Below, piece by piece: positions 53,314 through 62,580 of a DNA stretch of 64,000 nt. A model generated the notes under the pieces. The model was not told the DNA's origin, searched no databases, and saw nothing but the letters and a program-made list of their open reading frames with translations. Both the position numbers and the translations under genes were made by a program. Numbering within the stretch: position 1 is the stretch's first letter; the number at the start of each line of letters is the position of its first letter. The stretch is from Phragmitibacter flavus. Lineage in GTDB: Bacteria > Verrucomicrobiota > Verrucomicrobiia > Verrucomicrobiales > Verrucomicrobiaceae. The stretch spans positions 62,001 through 126,000 of the forward strand of contig NZ_VAUV01000010.1 in the NCBI RefSeq assembly GCF_005780165.1, in the 5' to 3' direction.

Positions 53314-53760
53314 GACCATGATGGTGGTGCGGACATCGTTGACTCGGATCTGACAGGGGCCTGAGCGGACGGCACTTAGATCCAGGGTGACGATCCTTTC
53401 AAAAGGAACGAGGGCGAGCGTGGCGACCGCTGACTTCAATCGGGCGGTGGTGATGGTGATGACGAAGCCGTCGGGCGTTTTGGTTTGCTCGACTTGATGA
53501 ATGGTGGTCGCGCCGTCATTTAACAGTCCGCGGATTGTCAATTGAGCTCGGGTGGGACCTGCGGTCAGAGGCTCAGCATTGACGCTTTCGACGATGGCGG
53601 TGCCGTAGGTGTAATCGCCAGCCGGCAATGGAACGGCGTCGGAGTAGTTTGGGGGAGGTGGAGAAGCGATGGGCGGTGCTGTCTGGCAGGAGCAGAGCTG
53701 GAGGACGACGATTGATGCGAGGCAGGTCGGCCATGGTGAGGCTGGATGGATGGAAGGCAT
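53308..53760 (-). CDS. Small lipoprotein of unknown function
   Basis: A 150-residue protein with N-terminus MPSIHPASPWPTCLASIVVL ending in a lipobox-like LQLCSC. The mature part is Pro-rich for about 20 residues, then a beta-rich domain: GDYTYGTAIVESVNAEPLTA, RAQLTIRGLLNDGATTIHQV, GFVITITTARL and RIVTLDLSAVRSGPCQIRVN. No family recognised. The frame runs upstream to 53889 across the terminator hairpin, so ATG 53760, which starts the signal peptide, is the sensible start. Confidence 0.68.
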   Translation of the reverse strand: MPSIHPASPWPTCLASIVVLQLCSCQTAPPIASPPPPNYSDAVPLPAGDYTYGTAIVESVNAEPLTAGPTRAQLTIRGLLNDGATTIHQVEQTKTPDGFVITITTARLKSAVATLALVPFERIVTLDLSAVRSGPCQIRVNDVRTTIMVP

Positions 53761-53854
53761 AGGCGAATCGGGTGCTCTGAGATAAACGCAGTTAATGGCC
53801 AAAGACTTGGACAAATTACCGGCGTATTTTTCAAGTTTAGATTCACCGACAAAA

Positions 53855-53882
53855 AAACGCCCGGACTTTCGACCGGGCGTTT
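53855..53882 (-). terminator. Rho-independent terminator for the DUF1549/DUF1501 operon
   Basis: AAACGCCCGG and CCGGGCGTTT form a perfect 10-bp stem with an 8-base loop. Read on the minus strand, it is followed by a run of seven U residues (complement of 53851-53857). It lies 28 bases after the DUF1501 stop codon, so it ends that transcript. Confidence 0.9.
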
Positions 53883-53910
53883 CATTCAAATGAGAATTGG
53901 GCAGAAGGGA

Positions 53911-55188
53911 TCAAGCAAAAATCTCGGCGGCCACTTTGCCACGATCACCGACGGTGAACGGACGACCGGATGGCGACATGACCACTTCAGCAACGGGAAG
54001 TCCCATGGCGGCACCGATGGTGGCGATGAAATCCTGAACGGTCACTTGTTTGTCGGCGACTTCCTTTCCGTCCTTGTCAGAGGAGCCGTAGACGAAGCCA
54101 CGTTTGACACCGCCACCAGCAAATACGGTGGAGAACACTTTTGGATAGTGGTCACGACCGCTGTTTTCGTTGATGTTCGGCGTGCGGCCGAATTCGGAGC
54201 CGAGCACCACCATGGTGGAATCGAGCATGCCAAGGCGGTCAAGATCGGAGAGCAGGGCCGCGAAGGCGTTGTCCATGCCGGTGCCGGTGCGTTCCATGCC
54301 TTCGTCGATGTAGTTGTGCATGTCCCAGCCGCCGGAGCGAACTTCGATGAAACGGACGCCTGCCTGGACGAGACGGCGGGCAAGGAGACAGCCTTGACCA
54401 AATCCGTTGCCGTAGAGCTGACGGGTTGCGGAATCTTCTTTGGTGAGGTCAAACGCATCCAGATCAGAACTGGTAAGCAGGTTCATGGTCTCATCGTAGA
54501 ACTCGGTATACGCGCGGACTTCAGGACTTTTGAATTTGTCGCGGAATGCGGTATCGAACTCATTCATGAGTGCGATCCGTTTATTGAACGCCGCCTGACC
54601 GAGGCTGGATTTGGAGTTTTGCAAACCGGACTCAGCATTGGTGATGGGCACGGGAGCGAGGGCGGGGGGGAAGAATCCTGCGTTGGCGGTGCCGGCACCG
54701 ATGACGACGCTGGAGGGCAGCGTTTTGTGGGAGCGGCCTTTGAAATGCTGTGCCCATGAACCCATGGTGGGGTGCATCACGGTGCCACGAGGATCGTAGC
54801 CGGTGTGCATCACATAAGTGCCATCTTCGTGAACACCGGTTTTTGAGGTGGTGGAACGAACGATGGTGATTTTGTCAGCCTGTTTGGCCATTTTTGGCAT
54901 GTAACCACCGAGCTGAATGCCTGCGGCGTTGGTGCTGATCGGGTCCTTGTAACCTTTCGTTTCGCCAGTCTTTGGATCGAAGGTATCAATGTGGCTCATG
55001 CCGCCAGCCATGTAGAGGTAGATGACCGCTTTGGCTTTGCCGCCGACTCCCGCAGGAGGTGCGACGGAGGCACCGAAAGCTTCGTTGTCGAGTCCGGAAA
55101 GGACACTGACACCGAGGGCAGCTTTGGCCGTGCGCAGCATGAATTCGCGGCGTGAAGCGGGATCGAGTTTAAGGTAGGTATTTTTCAT
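53911..55188 (-). CDS. DUF1501 domain protein with twin-arginine signal
   Basis: A 425-residue exported protein of the DUF1501 family, a relative of the alkaline phosphatase/sulfatase fold. The N-terminus has RREFMLRTAKAALGVSVLSG, a Tat motif. Family stretches: KAKAVIYLYMAGGMSHIDTF, DPKTGETKGY, MPKMAKQADKITIVRSTTSK, SVVIGAGTANAGFFPP, VRFIEVRSGGWDMHNYIDEG, MVVLGSEFGRTPNINENSGR and DHYPKVFSTVFAGGGVKRGF. It is the usual partner of DUF1549/DUF1553 proteins, encoded 63 bases upstream. The pair is very common in Planctomycetes and Verrucomicrobia and is linked by genomics to periplasmic polysaccharide use; the reaction is unproven. Confidence 0.93.
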   Translation of the reverse strand: MKNTYLKLDPASRREFMLRTAKAALGVSVLSGLDNEAFGASVAPPAGVGGKAKAVIYLYMAGGMSHIDTFDPKTGETKGYKDPISTNAAGIQLGGYMPKMAKQADKITIVRSTTSKTGVHEDGTYVMHTGYDPRGTVMHPTMGSWAQHFKGRSHKTLPSSVVIGAGTANAGFFPPALAPVPITNAESGLQNSKSSLGQAAFNKRIALMNEFDTAFRDKFKSPEVRAYTEFYDETMNLLTSSDLDAFDLTKEDSATRQLYGNGFGQGCLLARRLVQAGVRFIEVRSGGWDMHNYIDEGMERTGTGMDNAFAALLSDLDRLGMLDSTMVVLGSEFGRTPNINENSGRDHYPKVFSTVFAGGGVKRGFVYGSSDKDGKEVADKQVTVQDFIATIGAAMGLPVAEVVMSPSGRPFTVGDRGKVAAEIFA

Positions 55189-55251
55189 GGGTGCTGGGAA
55201 GGGGTGGGTGAGTGGGATGATGGCTGGTGGTTAAGGAAAGGAGGGCAAGTT

Positions 55252-57492
55252 CTATTGGACGAAACTGAATTCGCGGGTGTTGACCAGAGCCCAGATCATG
55301 CTGGCGTAACCTTCATCACCTTCGGCAAGGGCGCGTTTGGCGATGTCTTTTTCACGCAAGGTGGGGCGGCGGTTGAGGATGCTGAGGAACATGGCTTCCA
55401 CACGCTCGGGCGGTGAAGTGACTTTGTTCATATTGCGGAAAATGAGTGAGTCAGTGCTGGTCAACATCTCCTGGGCTTTGCCGTTCATCATCATGAGAAC
55501 CTGCGGGACGCTGCCTTCTTTCGAATCGCCGTCGATCAGCATGCGGTCCGACTGGCCGAATTCGCGGAGGAAATGGCCGCCGGGAGCAGGTTGGGGGAGT
55601 TCAGAAGCGCGCATCAGCACCATTCCGCCATAGCTGAGTGGACTGCTGCTGGCCATCATCTCGTCTCCACCAGCCATGGCAAGGGAGCCGGCATTGCGCA
55701 TTTGTTCGCGCTGGCGTTCACCGAGTTTCTGAACTGCACTGACTTTTTGCAGCAGGGTCTGGGCGTCGACGCTGTTGATGTCCATGTCGATGGCACGACC
55801 ATACTGTTCTGAGTCGGTGTTTTTGAGCTTATCAAGCTCGCTGCCCAGAACCAGGGTCATGTAGGAATCCCAAGCTTGTTCTGCGCTCATGCGACGCAGA
55901 ACTGGTCCTTGGAAGTAGTAGGGTTCACCCATGGCGAGTTCAGCGGTGGTGGCTTCGCGTTGGTAGGCCTTGGTGTTGTAAACGATGCGGAGGAACTCCT
56001 TTATGTTGAATTTCACGCGCACCATCTCGCTGGCGAGGTGTCTGATGAGCTCTGGGTTGTAGGCCTCATCAGGATTGTCGATGTTGCGGACAGTTGGAGT
56101 GAGACCGACGCCGAAAGCACGCTCCCACAGACGGTTGGCGATGGTCATTGCAAAGCGAGGGTTGGCTTCATGGGTTGCCCATTTGGCGAAAGCTTCACGA
56201 AGGTTCTCGGCATTTTTTACACCGCCCTCTTCACGGCTGCTTTTGCGAACGGTGTCGCCAATGACGGAGTAGGCTGGATTTTTCTTGTCAGCCTCGCTCC
56301 ACATGATGAGTTTTGGGGAGACGGCTTCACCAGGGGTGCCGTCTTTGTATTGGTAATCGTGGGGCAATTTCAGACGGTTCACGCCGACGTCATTAACGAC
56401 ATAGCGGTTCGCTCCGAGGACGTTCTGAACCAAGTTGCGGTAACGTTGGGGATCGATCTCATTTTTCTCCATGATAGCGACGGCTTCACCGAGCAGCTTT
56501 TGGCTGGGATTGGGGCCGTTTTTGCCGCCTTCGTAGTCACTGCGTCCCATCTGGGTGCTGGTGGCACCGAAAAATGCTGCCATTTCATAAAATTGACGCT
56601 GGGTCCAGTCGGCAAAGGGATGGTCATGGCACTGGGCGCATGAGACATCGGTGCCGAGAAACACGGTGAGGGTGTTGGCCAGGTTGTCCAGAGGCATGCC
56701 AGAGTCGCGAAGCAGGTAACCGGCAGCACCATTGTGCCAGAGTTTGCCCTTGGCAGTGAGCATTTCATAGACGATTTTGTCCCAGGACTCGTTGGTGGCG
56801 ACTTTCTCTTTCATCCATTTGATGTAAGGAAGACCACGCACGAAATCGGCCTGGAAGTTGTCGGTCAAACGCAGCATGCCGGCAAAATAGTTATACATGT
56901 GGCTGGTGTAGCCATCAGAAGCCAGCAGGGTGTCGATCAGCTTGGCGCGTGCGGTGTTGTCGCGGCTGGCGTTCTTAAGAAACTCGTTGGTTTCTTCGTA
57001 GCTGGGAATGCGGCCCACCACGTCGAGATAAACGCGTCGGACGAATTGCTCGTCGGACATCGGAGCGTTGGGCTTCAGTGGAACAAAAGCGGTGGGCTGT
57101 TTGCCTGCCTTGACCATGGTCTCGGCATTTTTGCGATGATTTTCGGCCAGTTTGGGATTGGCTTTCTGGATGCCCATTTCGACCAACTGGTCAATTTTCG
57201 CGGCGGCTTGTGCAGCTGAGGCATTGGTGGGAACGGACAACAATGCATTGGCATTGGCCGCAGGCTTCATGGTTTTGGCAGCGGCCTGATCGTCGGCGGA
57301 AAAGCGGCTAATCGGCAGAGTGTAGATGGCTCCGTTGGCCACCTGGATGGTCAAATTCTCACCCTCAAGCTTGATGAAGGTGGCTTCCACCTTGCGGCCC
57401 GAACTGTCGGTCCACACGCGGGTTTCGGCGGATGCCGTGGAAGTGCCCAAAAGGGCGACAGCCATCAATAAAGGCAGATGCTTGGTTTTCAT
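55252..57492 (-). CDS. SHD1-DUF1549-DUF1553 exported protein
   Basis: A 746-residue protein. Signal peptide MKTKHLPLLMAVALLGTSTA. Residues 23-75 are an SHD1-like domain (ETRVWTDSSGRKVEATFIKL, LPISRFSADDQAA). DUF1549 covers about 140-335 (SDEQFVRRVYLDVVGRIPSY, LIDTLLASDGYTSHMYNYF) and carries a CAQCHDHPFADW motif, a potential haem c site. DUF1553 covers about 440-700 (RFAMTIANRLWERAFGVGLT, EFLRIVYNTKAYQREATT, FLREFGQSDRMLIDGDSKEG, RRPTLREKDIAKRAL). Function is unproven but it likely works with the DUF1501 protein. A 246-base divergent region separates it from hisC. Confidence 0.93.
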   Translation of the reverse strand: MKTKHLPLLMAVALLGTSTASAETRVWTDSSGRKVEATFIKLEGENLTIQVANGAIYTLPISRFSADDQAAAKTMKPAANANALLSVPTNASAAQAAAKIDQLVEMGIQKANPKLAENHRKNAETMVKAGKQPTAFVPLKPNAPMSDEQFVRRVYLDVVGRIPSYEETNEFLKNASRDNTARAKLIDTLLASDGYTSHMYNYFAGMLRLTDNFQADFVRGLPYIKWMKEKVATNESWDKIVYEMLTAKGKLWHNGAAGYLLRDSGMPLDNLANTLTVFLGTDVSCAQCHDHPFADWTQRQFYEMAAFFGATSTQMGRSDYEGGKNGPNPSQKLLGEAVAIMEKNEIDPQRYRNLVQNVLGANRYVVNDVGVNRLKLPHDYQYKDGTPGEAVSPKLIMWSEADKKNPAYSVIGDTVRKSSREEGGVKNAENLREAFAKWATHEANPRFAMTIANRLWERAFGVGLTPTVRNIDNPDEAYNPELIRHLASEMVRVKFNIKEFLRIVYNTKAYQREATTAELAMGEPYYFQGPVLRRMSAEQAWDSYMTLVLGSELDKLKNTDSEQYGRAIDMDINSVDAQTLLQKVSAVQKLGERQREQMRNAGSLAMAGGDEMMASSSPLSYGGMVLMRASELPQPAPGGHFLREFGQSDRMLIDGDSKEGSVPQVLMMMNGKAQEMLTSTDSLIFRNMNKVTSPPERVEAMFLSILNRRPTLREKDIAKRALAEGDEGYASMIWALVNTREFSFVQ

Positions 57493-57738
57493 GAAGTGTC
57501 TTAGGGGAGCAAGTTTGGGTGAGTGAATTTCCGATGCGAAGCTCGTTGTATGTAGGTAAAACGGCTGGCGGGAGGTTTTGTTAGATTTGATTTAATTTTA
57601 CCAAAAAATTTCTATTCGCCAAGTTTATATCGGTGCCACGAAGGGAAATTTTGAAGGGAGTTGTCGTCCGTCTCCGCGAATTCGCGATTGCAAAGCCGGG
57701 AAAGTCGTAGGATGAAACGAGTTCACGCTTTTCTCCTC

Positions 57739-58827
57739 ATGAATGTCTGGAATCACGCCAATCCACAGTTGAAGGACCTTGTCACGTATAAACCGGGAAA
57801 ACCCATTGAGGAACTTGCCCGCGAACGGGGCATGCAACCGGGGGACATCATCAAGATGGCTTCCAATGAAAATCCTTTGGGGCCGTCCCCCAAAGCGGTG
57901 GCGGCGATGACTGAGGCATTGAGCCAGGCGCATATTTACCCGGACGGATTCGGATTCAAACTGCGAGATGCGATCGCGAAGAAATTTGATGTTGGCATCG
58001 GGCAGGTGGTTTTGGGCAATGGTTCCAACGAGATCATCGAATTTATCGGGCATGCCTTTTTGAAGCCCGGGGACAACATTGTGACGGCGGAGCATGCCTT
58101 TGTGGTCTACAAACTGATGGCGACGCTTTTTGGAGCGGAAACCATTGAGGTGCCTGACCCGGGGTTTGTTCATGATCTTGATGCAATGCTGGCGGCCATC
58201 ACGCCCGAGACGAAAGAGTTGTTCATTGCTAATCCAAACAATCCGACGGGAACGATGGTGAGCATGGAGGCCCTTGAGCGATTCATGGATCAGGTGCCTG
58301 ATCATGTCGTGGTGGTGATTGATGAGGCCTATTATGAGTTTGTGCCGGAACCGCCGGACACGATGAAATTTGTTCGCGAGGGGCGCAATGTGATCTTGCT
58401 GCGCACCTTTTCGAAAATTCAAGGGCTTGCCGGATTGCGCATCGGCTACGGGATCGGGCCGGAAGAGTTGATTGGGGTTCTCCACAAGACCCGCCAGCCA
58501 TTCAACGCCAACTCGATCGCCCAAGCCGGAGCAGTGGCCGGATTGCTCGACAACGATCATCAGGAAACGACGCGTCGAATCACTGATGAAGGCCGCACCT
58601 ATTTTCAGACCGAGTTCGAGCGTCTGGGACTGAAGTATGTGCCGAGTTTCGCAAATTTTGTGCTGGTCCACGTTGGTGACGGCGACGCCATTTTCCAAAA
58701 GATGCTGGACAAAGGCGTCATTGTTCGCGCGATGGCTGAATACAAACTACCGGAATGGGTGCGAATTTCGGTCGGAACAATGGAGCAGAACCGGCGTTGT
58801 ATCGCGACGCTGGAGCAGGTGCTTTGA
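57739..58827 (+). CDS. hisC: Histidinol-phosphate aminotransferase
   Basis: PLP enzyme converting imidazole acetol phosphate and glutamate to histidinol phosphate. The 362-residue protein starts MNVWNHANPQLKDLVTYKPG, typical of the HisC2 group. Motifs: KMASNENPLGPSPKAVAAM, YPDGFGFKLRDAIAKKF, LGNGSNEIIEFIGHAFLKPG, FIANPNNPTGTMVSM, VVIDEAYYEFV, and the PLP lysine in LLRTFSKIQGLAGLRIGYG. The frame is open to 57661; ATG 57739 and ATG 57712 are the candidate starts. It is separate from other his genes in the window. Related enzymes use aromatic amino acids, so a broader role cannot be excluded. Confidence 0.9.
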   Translation: MNVWNHANPQLKDLVTYKPGKPIEELARERGMQPGDIIKMASNENPLGPSPKAVAAMTEALSQAHIYPDGFGFKLRDAIAKKFDVGIGQVVLGNGSNEIIEFIGHAFLKPGDNIVTAEHAFVVYKLMATLFGAETIEVPDPGFVHDLDAMLAAITPETKELFIANPNNPTGTMVSMEALERFMDQVPDHVVVVIDEAYYEFVPEPPDTMKFVREGRNVILLRTFSKIQGLAGLRIGYGIGPEELIGVLHKTRQPFNANSIAQAGAVAGLLDNDHQETTRRITDEGRTYFQTEFERLGLKYVPSFANFVLVHVGDGDAIFQKMLDKGVIVRAMAEYKLPEWVRISVGTMEQNRRCIATLEQVL

Positions 58828-58904
58828 CGCGCGGTTTTGCAATTATGGACAGCCGGTGAGTTTCGACTAGTCTCGGACCAGTTCACCAAACTTTGCTTGA
58901 ATTT

Positions 58905-60239
58905 GTGATTCACCGCCATTTTGCCACCTCCGTTCTCTTCACGAGCATTATTTTGTCGTCGTGCAAGCGTGAGCCTGAACCGCTGGCGGATGGAGGGGCG
59001 GTCTTGCGGGCGGTGAGGGTAGCGACTTCGGAGATCAGAAGCGCGGAGGATATCGCTCCTTATGATGAGGCGATGGTCTGGCAGGAGTATCGCGTGGAAA
59101 AAGTGCTGGAAGGGCAGCTTGAGGCTTCTTTGATCCGGGTGGGACAATGGTCGGTGATCAGAGGCGATGACATACCACTCGATCGGGAGATCGGAGCAGT
59201 GACGGAATTGAAGGTGCGCCCTTTCGACGAAGATGATCAAGCCAATTTGACGGATGTGGTGAGCAGTGACGATCTCGAAATTGTGGAGAATGAGCCACCG
59301 CGCTTCATGGACATGCGGGCGATTACAGAATTGGGACTCACGCCCAGAGCGGTGCGATACGACTACGACACCGGTTTCTCCAGCCAGATGACGCTTTACT
59401 GGCACCTGAGGCAACAAATGGAGTTGGTGGTGCTAGGAAATTCTCATGCCGAGAAAGCCATTCGTCCCGACCTGTTGCTGGACGAAGAGAACAAGCGTAT
59501 CCCCAAAGCTTTCAACATGGGGATCGGAGGAGGGAACATGGATTTGCAGTGTTTTATTGCGAATGAATATGTGTTGCCTCTGCCCAAGGTAAAAACCATC
59601 ATCTGGGTCGTGAACGCGCGTTTGTTCAATCGCGCGCTCAAGGGGCAGGAGCGACGTCACAAGATCTTTTTGGAAAGCCCTGGCTACGATTTTGATAGAG
59701 AACACCATGCGGAGCATTGGCCGGTGAAGGAAGGGCTCGCACCGCTGACGGTGGAGGAGGTGAAGAATATTGACGTAAAAGGTGCCCGGTTGGACCCCTG
59801 GGGCTGGTCGGCTCGGGAGCGGACGTTGAAGGCGGAAGATCAGGCGTCGTTGGAGAAGGACTTTAGCAAGGTGAACTTCGAGTTCGATGAGAAGGCATGG
59901 GAGTTGTTCAAAAGCACGATTAAAGTAGCAACGGGCAAAGGCGTCAGCGTATTCGTTTTGACCTCGCCGATCCATCCCTACAGCATGGACGCACCGGCAG
60001 CCGATCCCGATGGCAGCTCACACGAGGGAATGAGGGAGGTGGTGCAGCGGCTGGAGGGGTTCGATCAGGAGCAACCGCTGGTGTGGTTTCGGGACATGAA
60101 CAAAAACGGCAGGCACGGCATCAAGCCGGAGCAGTTCTTTGATGCGGATCATCTTAATATGTCAGGCGGAACATGGCTGACCGAACGGGTGATCGAGTGG
60201 ATGAAGTCAGCGGATGCGGTGGCGGCCAAGCCCAATTAG
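58905..60239 (+). CDS. SGNH-type lipoprotein, copy 1
   Basis: A 444-residue lipoprotein. Starting at GTG 58905 (MIHRHFATSVLFTSIILSSC) it has a signal ending in lipobox ILSSC. A beta-rich N-terminal domain to residue 130 (DEAMVWQEYRVEKVLEGQLE, VRPFDEDDQANLTDVV) is followed by an SGNH-like domain: MELVVLGNSHAEKAIRPDLL holds block I with the serine, FNMGIGGGNMDLQ the glycine/asparagine block, and FFDADHLNMSGGTWL the D-x-x-H end block. Such proteins act as esterases or acyltransferases on surface glycans, like DltD or AlgX-type domains. A near copy follows directly. Confidence 0.75.
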   Translation: MIHRHFATSVLFTSIILSSCKREPEPLADGGAVLRAVRVATSEIRSAEDIAPYDEAMVWQEYRVEKVLEGQLEASLIRVGQWSVIRGDDIPLDREIGAVTELKVRPFDEDDQANLTDVVSSDDLEIVENEPPRFMDMRAITELGLTPRAVRYDYDTGFSSQMTLYWHLRQQMELVVLGNSHAEKAIRPDLLLDEENKRIPKAFNMGIGGGNMDLQCFIANEYVLPLPKVKTIIWVVNARLFNRALKGQERRHKIFLESPGYDFDREHHAEHWPVKEGLAPLTVEEVKNIDVKGARLDPWGWSARERTLKAEDQASLEKDFSKVNFEFDEKAWELFKSTIKVATGKGVSVFVLTSPIHPYSMDAPAADPDGSSHEGMREVVQRLEGFDQEQPLVWFRDMNKNGRHGIKPEQFFDADHLNMSGGTWLTERVIEWMKSADAVAAKPN

Positions 60240-60315
60240 TTCCCAGCAGCAGCAGAGTGGACAAAACGTCCATTATGATTACTTTCACCGGCGATCATCA
60301 ACACCTGCTGTCTCT

Positions 60316-61632
60316 GTGATTCGGTCTCTCTCCCACGTCGTCGTCGCAATTGCCGCCGGTCTTCTGCAACCCTCTTGCAAGCAGAAGATGGAAGCGCTTC
60401 CCGATGGCGGTGCCGTGGTTCGATTGGTGCGGGTGGCGGCTTCGGAGAACAAGGATTCCGGCGACATTTCGCCGTATGACGAGGCTTTGATCTGGCAGGA
60501 ATATGACGTGAAGAAGGTGTTGGAGGGCAAGCTGGAGGTTCAGCGAATCCGCGTCGGGCATTGGGCGGTGATTCGCGGCAAGAATGTCGTGGTTGACGGT
60601 GAGATAGGCAAAGAGGTGGAGCTGCGTGTGCGTCCGTTTGACGAGGATGATCAGGTGAACCTGACGGACGTGGTGATCAGCGATGATCTGGACATTGTGG
60701 CTGACGAGCCGCCGCGCTTCATGGACATGCAGGCGATCATGGCTGAGGGGCTGACCCCCGAGGCGGTCCGTTATGATTATGACACCATCTTCTCGGCGCA
60801 GATGAAACTCTATTGGAAGTTGCGGCCGCAGCTTGAGCTGGTGGTGCTGGGCAACTCTCATGCCGCCAAAGGGATTCGGCCGGACAGGCTACTTGATGAG
60901 GAGAACAAACTAACTCCCAAAGCACTTAACTTGGGGGCCGGAGCCGCAAATACTGATCTGCAATGCCTGCTGGCGCGGGAGTATGTGTTGCCGTTGCCCA
61001 AGATCAAGACCGTTCTGTGGGTGGTGAATTCCAGGCTTTTCAACCGGTCACTCAGAGGCGCTGAAAGGCGCTGCGAAGCATTCATTGGCAGCCCAGGATA
61101 TGATTTTGACCGCGAGCATCACGCTGAACTTTGGCCGGTCAAGACAGGGGAACCATTGGTGACGGTGGCGGAGCTTAAGAATGCTGAACTCAATGTGCAA
61201 AAGATGGATGTCTGGGGGTGGTCGGCCCGGGAGCGCGGCATGAAAGCGGAGAACAAGGAGCGCCTGAGAGAGGACCTCAGTCAGCTCAACTACCAATTCG
61301 ATCAGGAGGCTTGGGAGCTGTTTCAGCGGTCGGTGAAGGATCTCACGGCAAAGGGGATTCGCGTTTATGTGATCATTTCGCCCATTCATCCGCAGAGCAA
61401 GGACACGCCGGCCTCCGATCCCGATGGCAGTGCCCACGCTGACCTGCACAAAACCGTGGCCGACCTGGAAGCTTTTGATGCCGGACTTCCTCTCATGTGG
61501 TTCAAGGACATGAATCTCAACGGAGGCCATGACATTCCGGCAGAGATGTTTTTTGATGTGGACCATCTGAATGCAGCGGGCGGGACCATGCTGACTTCCA
61601 AAGTGGTTGAATGGATGAAATCCACGCAATAG
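60316..61632 (+). CDS. SGNH-type lipoprotein, copy 2
   Basis: A 438-residue paralogue of the preceding protein, with the same order and motifs: lipobox region LLQPSC, DEALIWQEYDVKKVLEGKLE, LELVVLGNSHAAKGIRPDRL, LNLGAGAANTDLQCL, HHAELWPVKTGEPL and MFFDVDHLNAAGGTML. The frame is open from 60214 into the end of copy 1, but GTG 60316 starts the signal (MIRSLSHVVVAIAAGLLQPS) in register with GTG of copy 1; both begin GTG ATT. The pair arose by tandem duplication. Both keep the catalytic Ser, Asp and His positions. Confidence 0.75.
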   Translation: MIRSLSHVVVAIAAGLLQPSCKQKMEALPDGGAVVRLVRVAASENKDSGDISPYDEALIWQEYDVKKVLEGKLEVQRIRVGHWAVIRGKNVVVDGEIGKEVELRVRPFDEDDQVNLTDVVISDDLDIVADEPPRFMDMQAIMAEGLTPEAVRYDYDTIFSAQMKLYWKLRPQLELVVLGNSHAAKGIRPDRLLDEENKLTPKALNLGAGAANTDLQCLLAREYVLPLPKIKTVLWVVNSRLFNRSLRGAERRCEAFIGSPGYDFDREHHAELWPVKTGEPLVTVAELKNAELNVQKMDVWGWSARERGMKAENKERLREDLSQLNYQFDQEAWELFQRSVKDLTAKGIRVYVIISPIHPQSKDTPASDPDGSAHADLHKTVADLEAFDAGLPLMWFKDMNLNGGHDIPAEMFFDVDHLNAAGGTMLTSKVVEWMKSTQ

Positions 61633-61682
61633 CTCGCGAAGAGAGGCGGGCATTTTCCGTCAAGTTCACTAACTACCATAGA

Positions 61683-62075
61683 TCATTCATCGGGAGTTTT
61701 GGCCAGATGCTTCGCAAGCTGGGGATTGAGTCTGGCGGCGGCGATGCCGTGGTATTTGGGAGAGCGGATTTGCAGGGTGATGAACAGGATGGTGAAAGGG
61801 ATTTGAATGGCGCAAATCGTAAGCCAATGGGTTTTGCCAAGAAGGAAATGGATGGCGATGTTGATGACAAACACGACTGCCCAAATCAGTTCGTATCTTT
61901 GCCAGACGAGGAACACATTGCAGAACAGGAAGAAGTGGCCGACGACCATCGGCAGGATCCACCAGAGTTCGATTTCGAGGTTGAATAGCCATGTGGCAAG
62001 GATGGTGGTAATGATGAGGATGATGGCATCGAGTTTGGAGAAGCGGAAGCCGTGGGGCCGGATGGTGGCGTTCAT
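61683..62075 (-). CDS. Small four-helix membrane protein of unknown function
   Basis: A 130-residue protein starting MNATIRPHGFRFSKLDAIIL. Hydrophobic segments are IILIITTILATWLFNL, WWILPMVVGHFFLFCNVFLV, LIWAVVFVINIAIHFLLG and LTICAIQIPFTILFITLQI, so about four helices with a basic N-terminus inside. No family recognised. The ribosome-binding site GAGGAGG, nine bases before the ATG, is one of the few strong ones in the window and coincides with the Gly-Glu-Glu codons at the broken end of the CheB-CheR remnant, meaning this gene now borrows its translation signal from that remnant. Confidence 0.78.
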   Translation of the reverse strand: MNATIRPHGFRFSKLDAIILIITTILATWLFNLEIELWWILPMVVGHFFLFCNVFLVWQRYELIWAVVFVINIAIHFLLGKTHWLTICAIQIPFTILFITLQIRSPKYHGIAAARLNPQLAKHLAKTPDE

Positions 62076-62085
62076 GGGATTTTTC

Positions 62086-62580
62086 CTCCTCGCCGCTGGA
62101 GCAGGCAAGCGTCCAGATGCGCAGTGGCTCATTGACCGAGCGCTTGGACAGTAGGCTGGGGAAGACGTTGGCCGAGAGTGCCGCGAAGGGCTTCGGGTCG
62201 CAGAAAAAGCTGGTCACGCTGATGAGGATGTCCTGGTAAAGTGCCTGCGCCTCCGCCGGGTCGTCGCGCAGCCTGGCCTCGTCGTCCTGCAGCACGCTGG
62301 TCTTGTGAAGCAGCATGCGCCGCTTGATGCGGCGATGCAGCGTGCTGGGTTTGTAGTAGTTGACGTCCAGCCCCGTGGCCTTGTGCACCAGCAGGATTTC
62401 CGCCAGGCTGCTCGGATGAGTGGGTGAGAGGTGCTGCACGATGATGAAGCCCATTCCGGTATCCGTCGGCATGGCCCGCTGCAGTTGCGACAGCGCCTCC
62501 AGCCCGCCCGCTGAAGCACCCAGCCCCACTATGGGAAAGGCTGATCCAGGAACTGCAGAGCCGGCATCTGCTTGGGACAT
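62086..62580 (-). pseudogene. CheB-CheR fusion remnant with internal deletion
   Basis: Minus-strand reading from ATG 62580 gives the start of a CheB methylesterase (FPIVGLGASAGGLEALSQLQ, MGFIIVQHLSPTHPSSLAEI). It then jumps within two residues into the N-terminal part of a CheR methyltransferase (KATGLDVNYYKPSTLHRRIK, RRMLLHKTSVLQDDEARL, YQDILISVTSFFCDPKPFAA, EPLRIWTLACSSGEE), where it breaks off at the SAM motif. The CheB catalytic Asp/His region and most of CheR are absent. The frame remains open to 61687 over the membrane gene, but that part has no CheR similarity. An in-frame deletion product, probably inactive. Confidence 0.8.
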
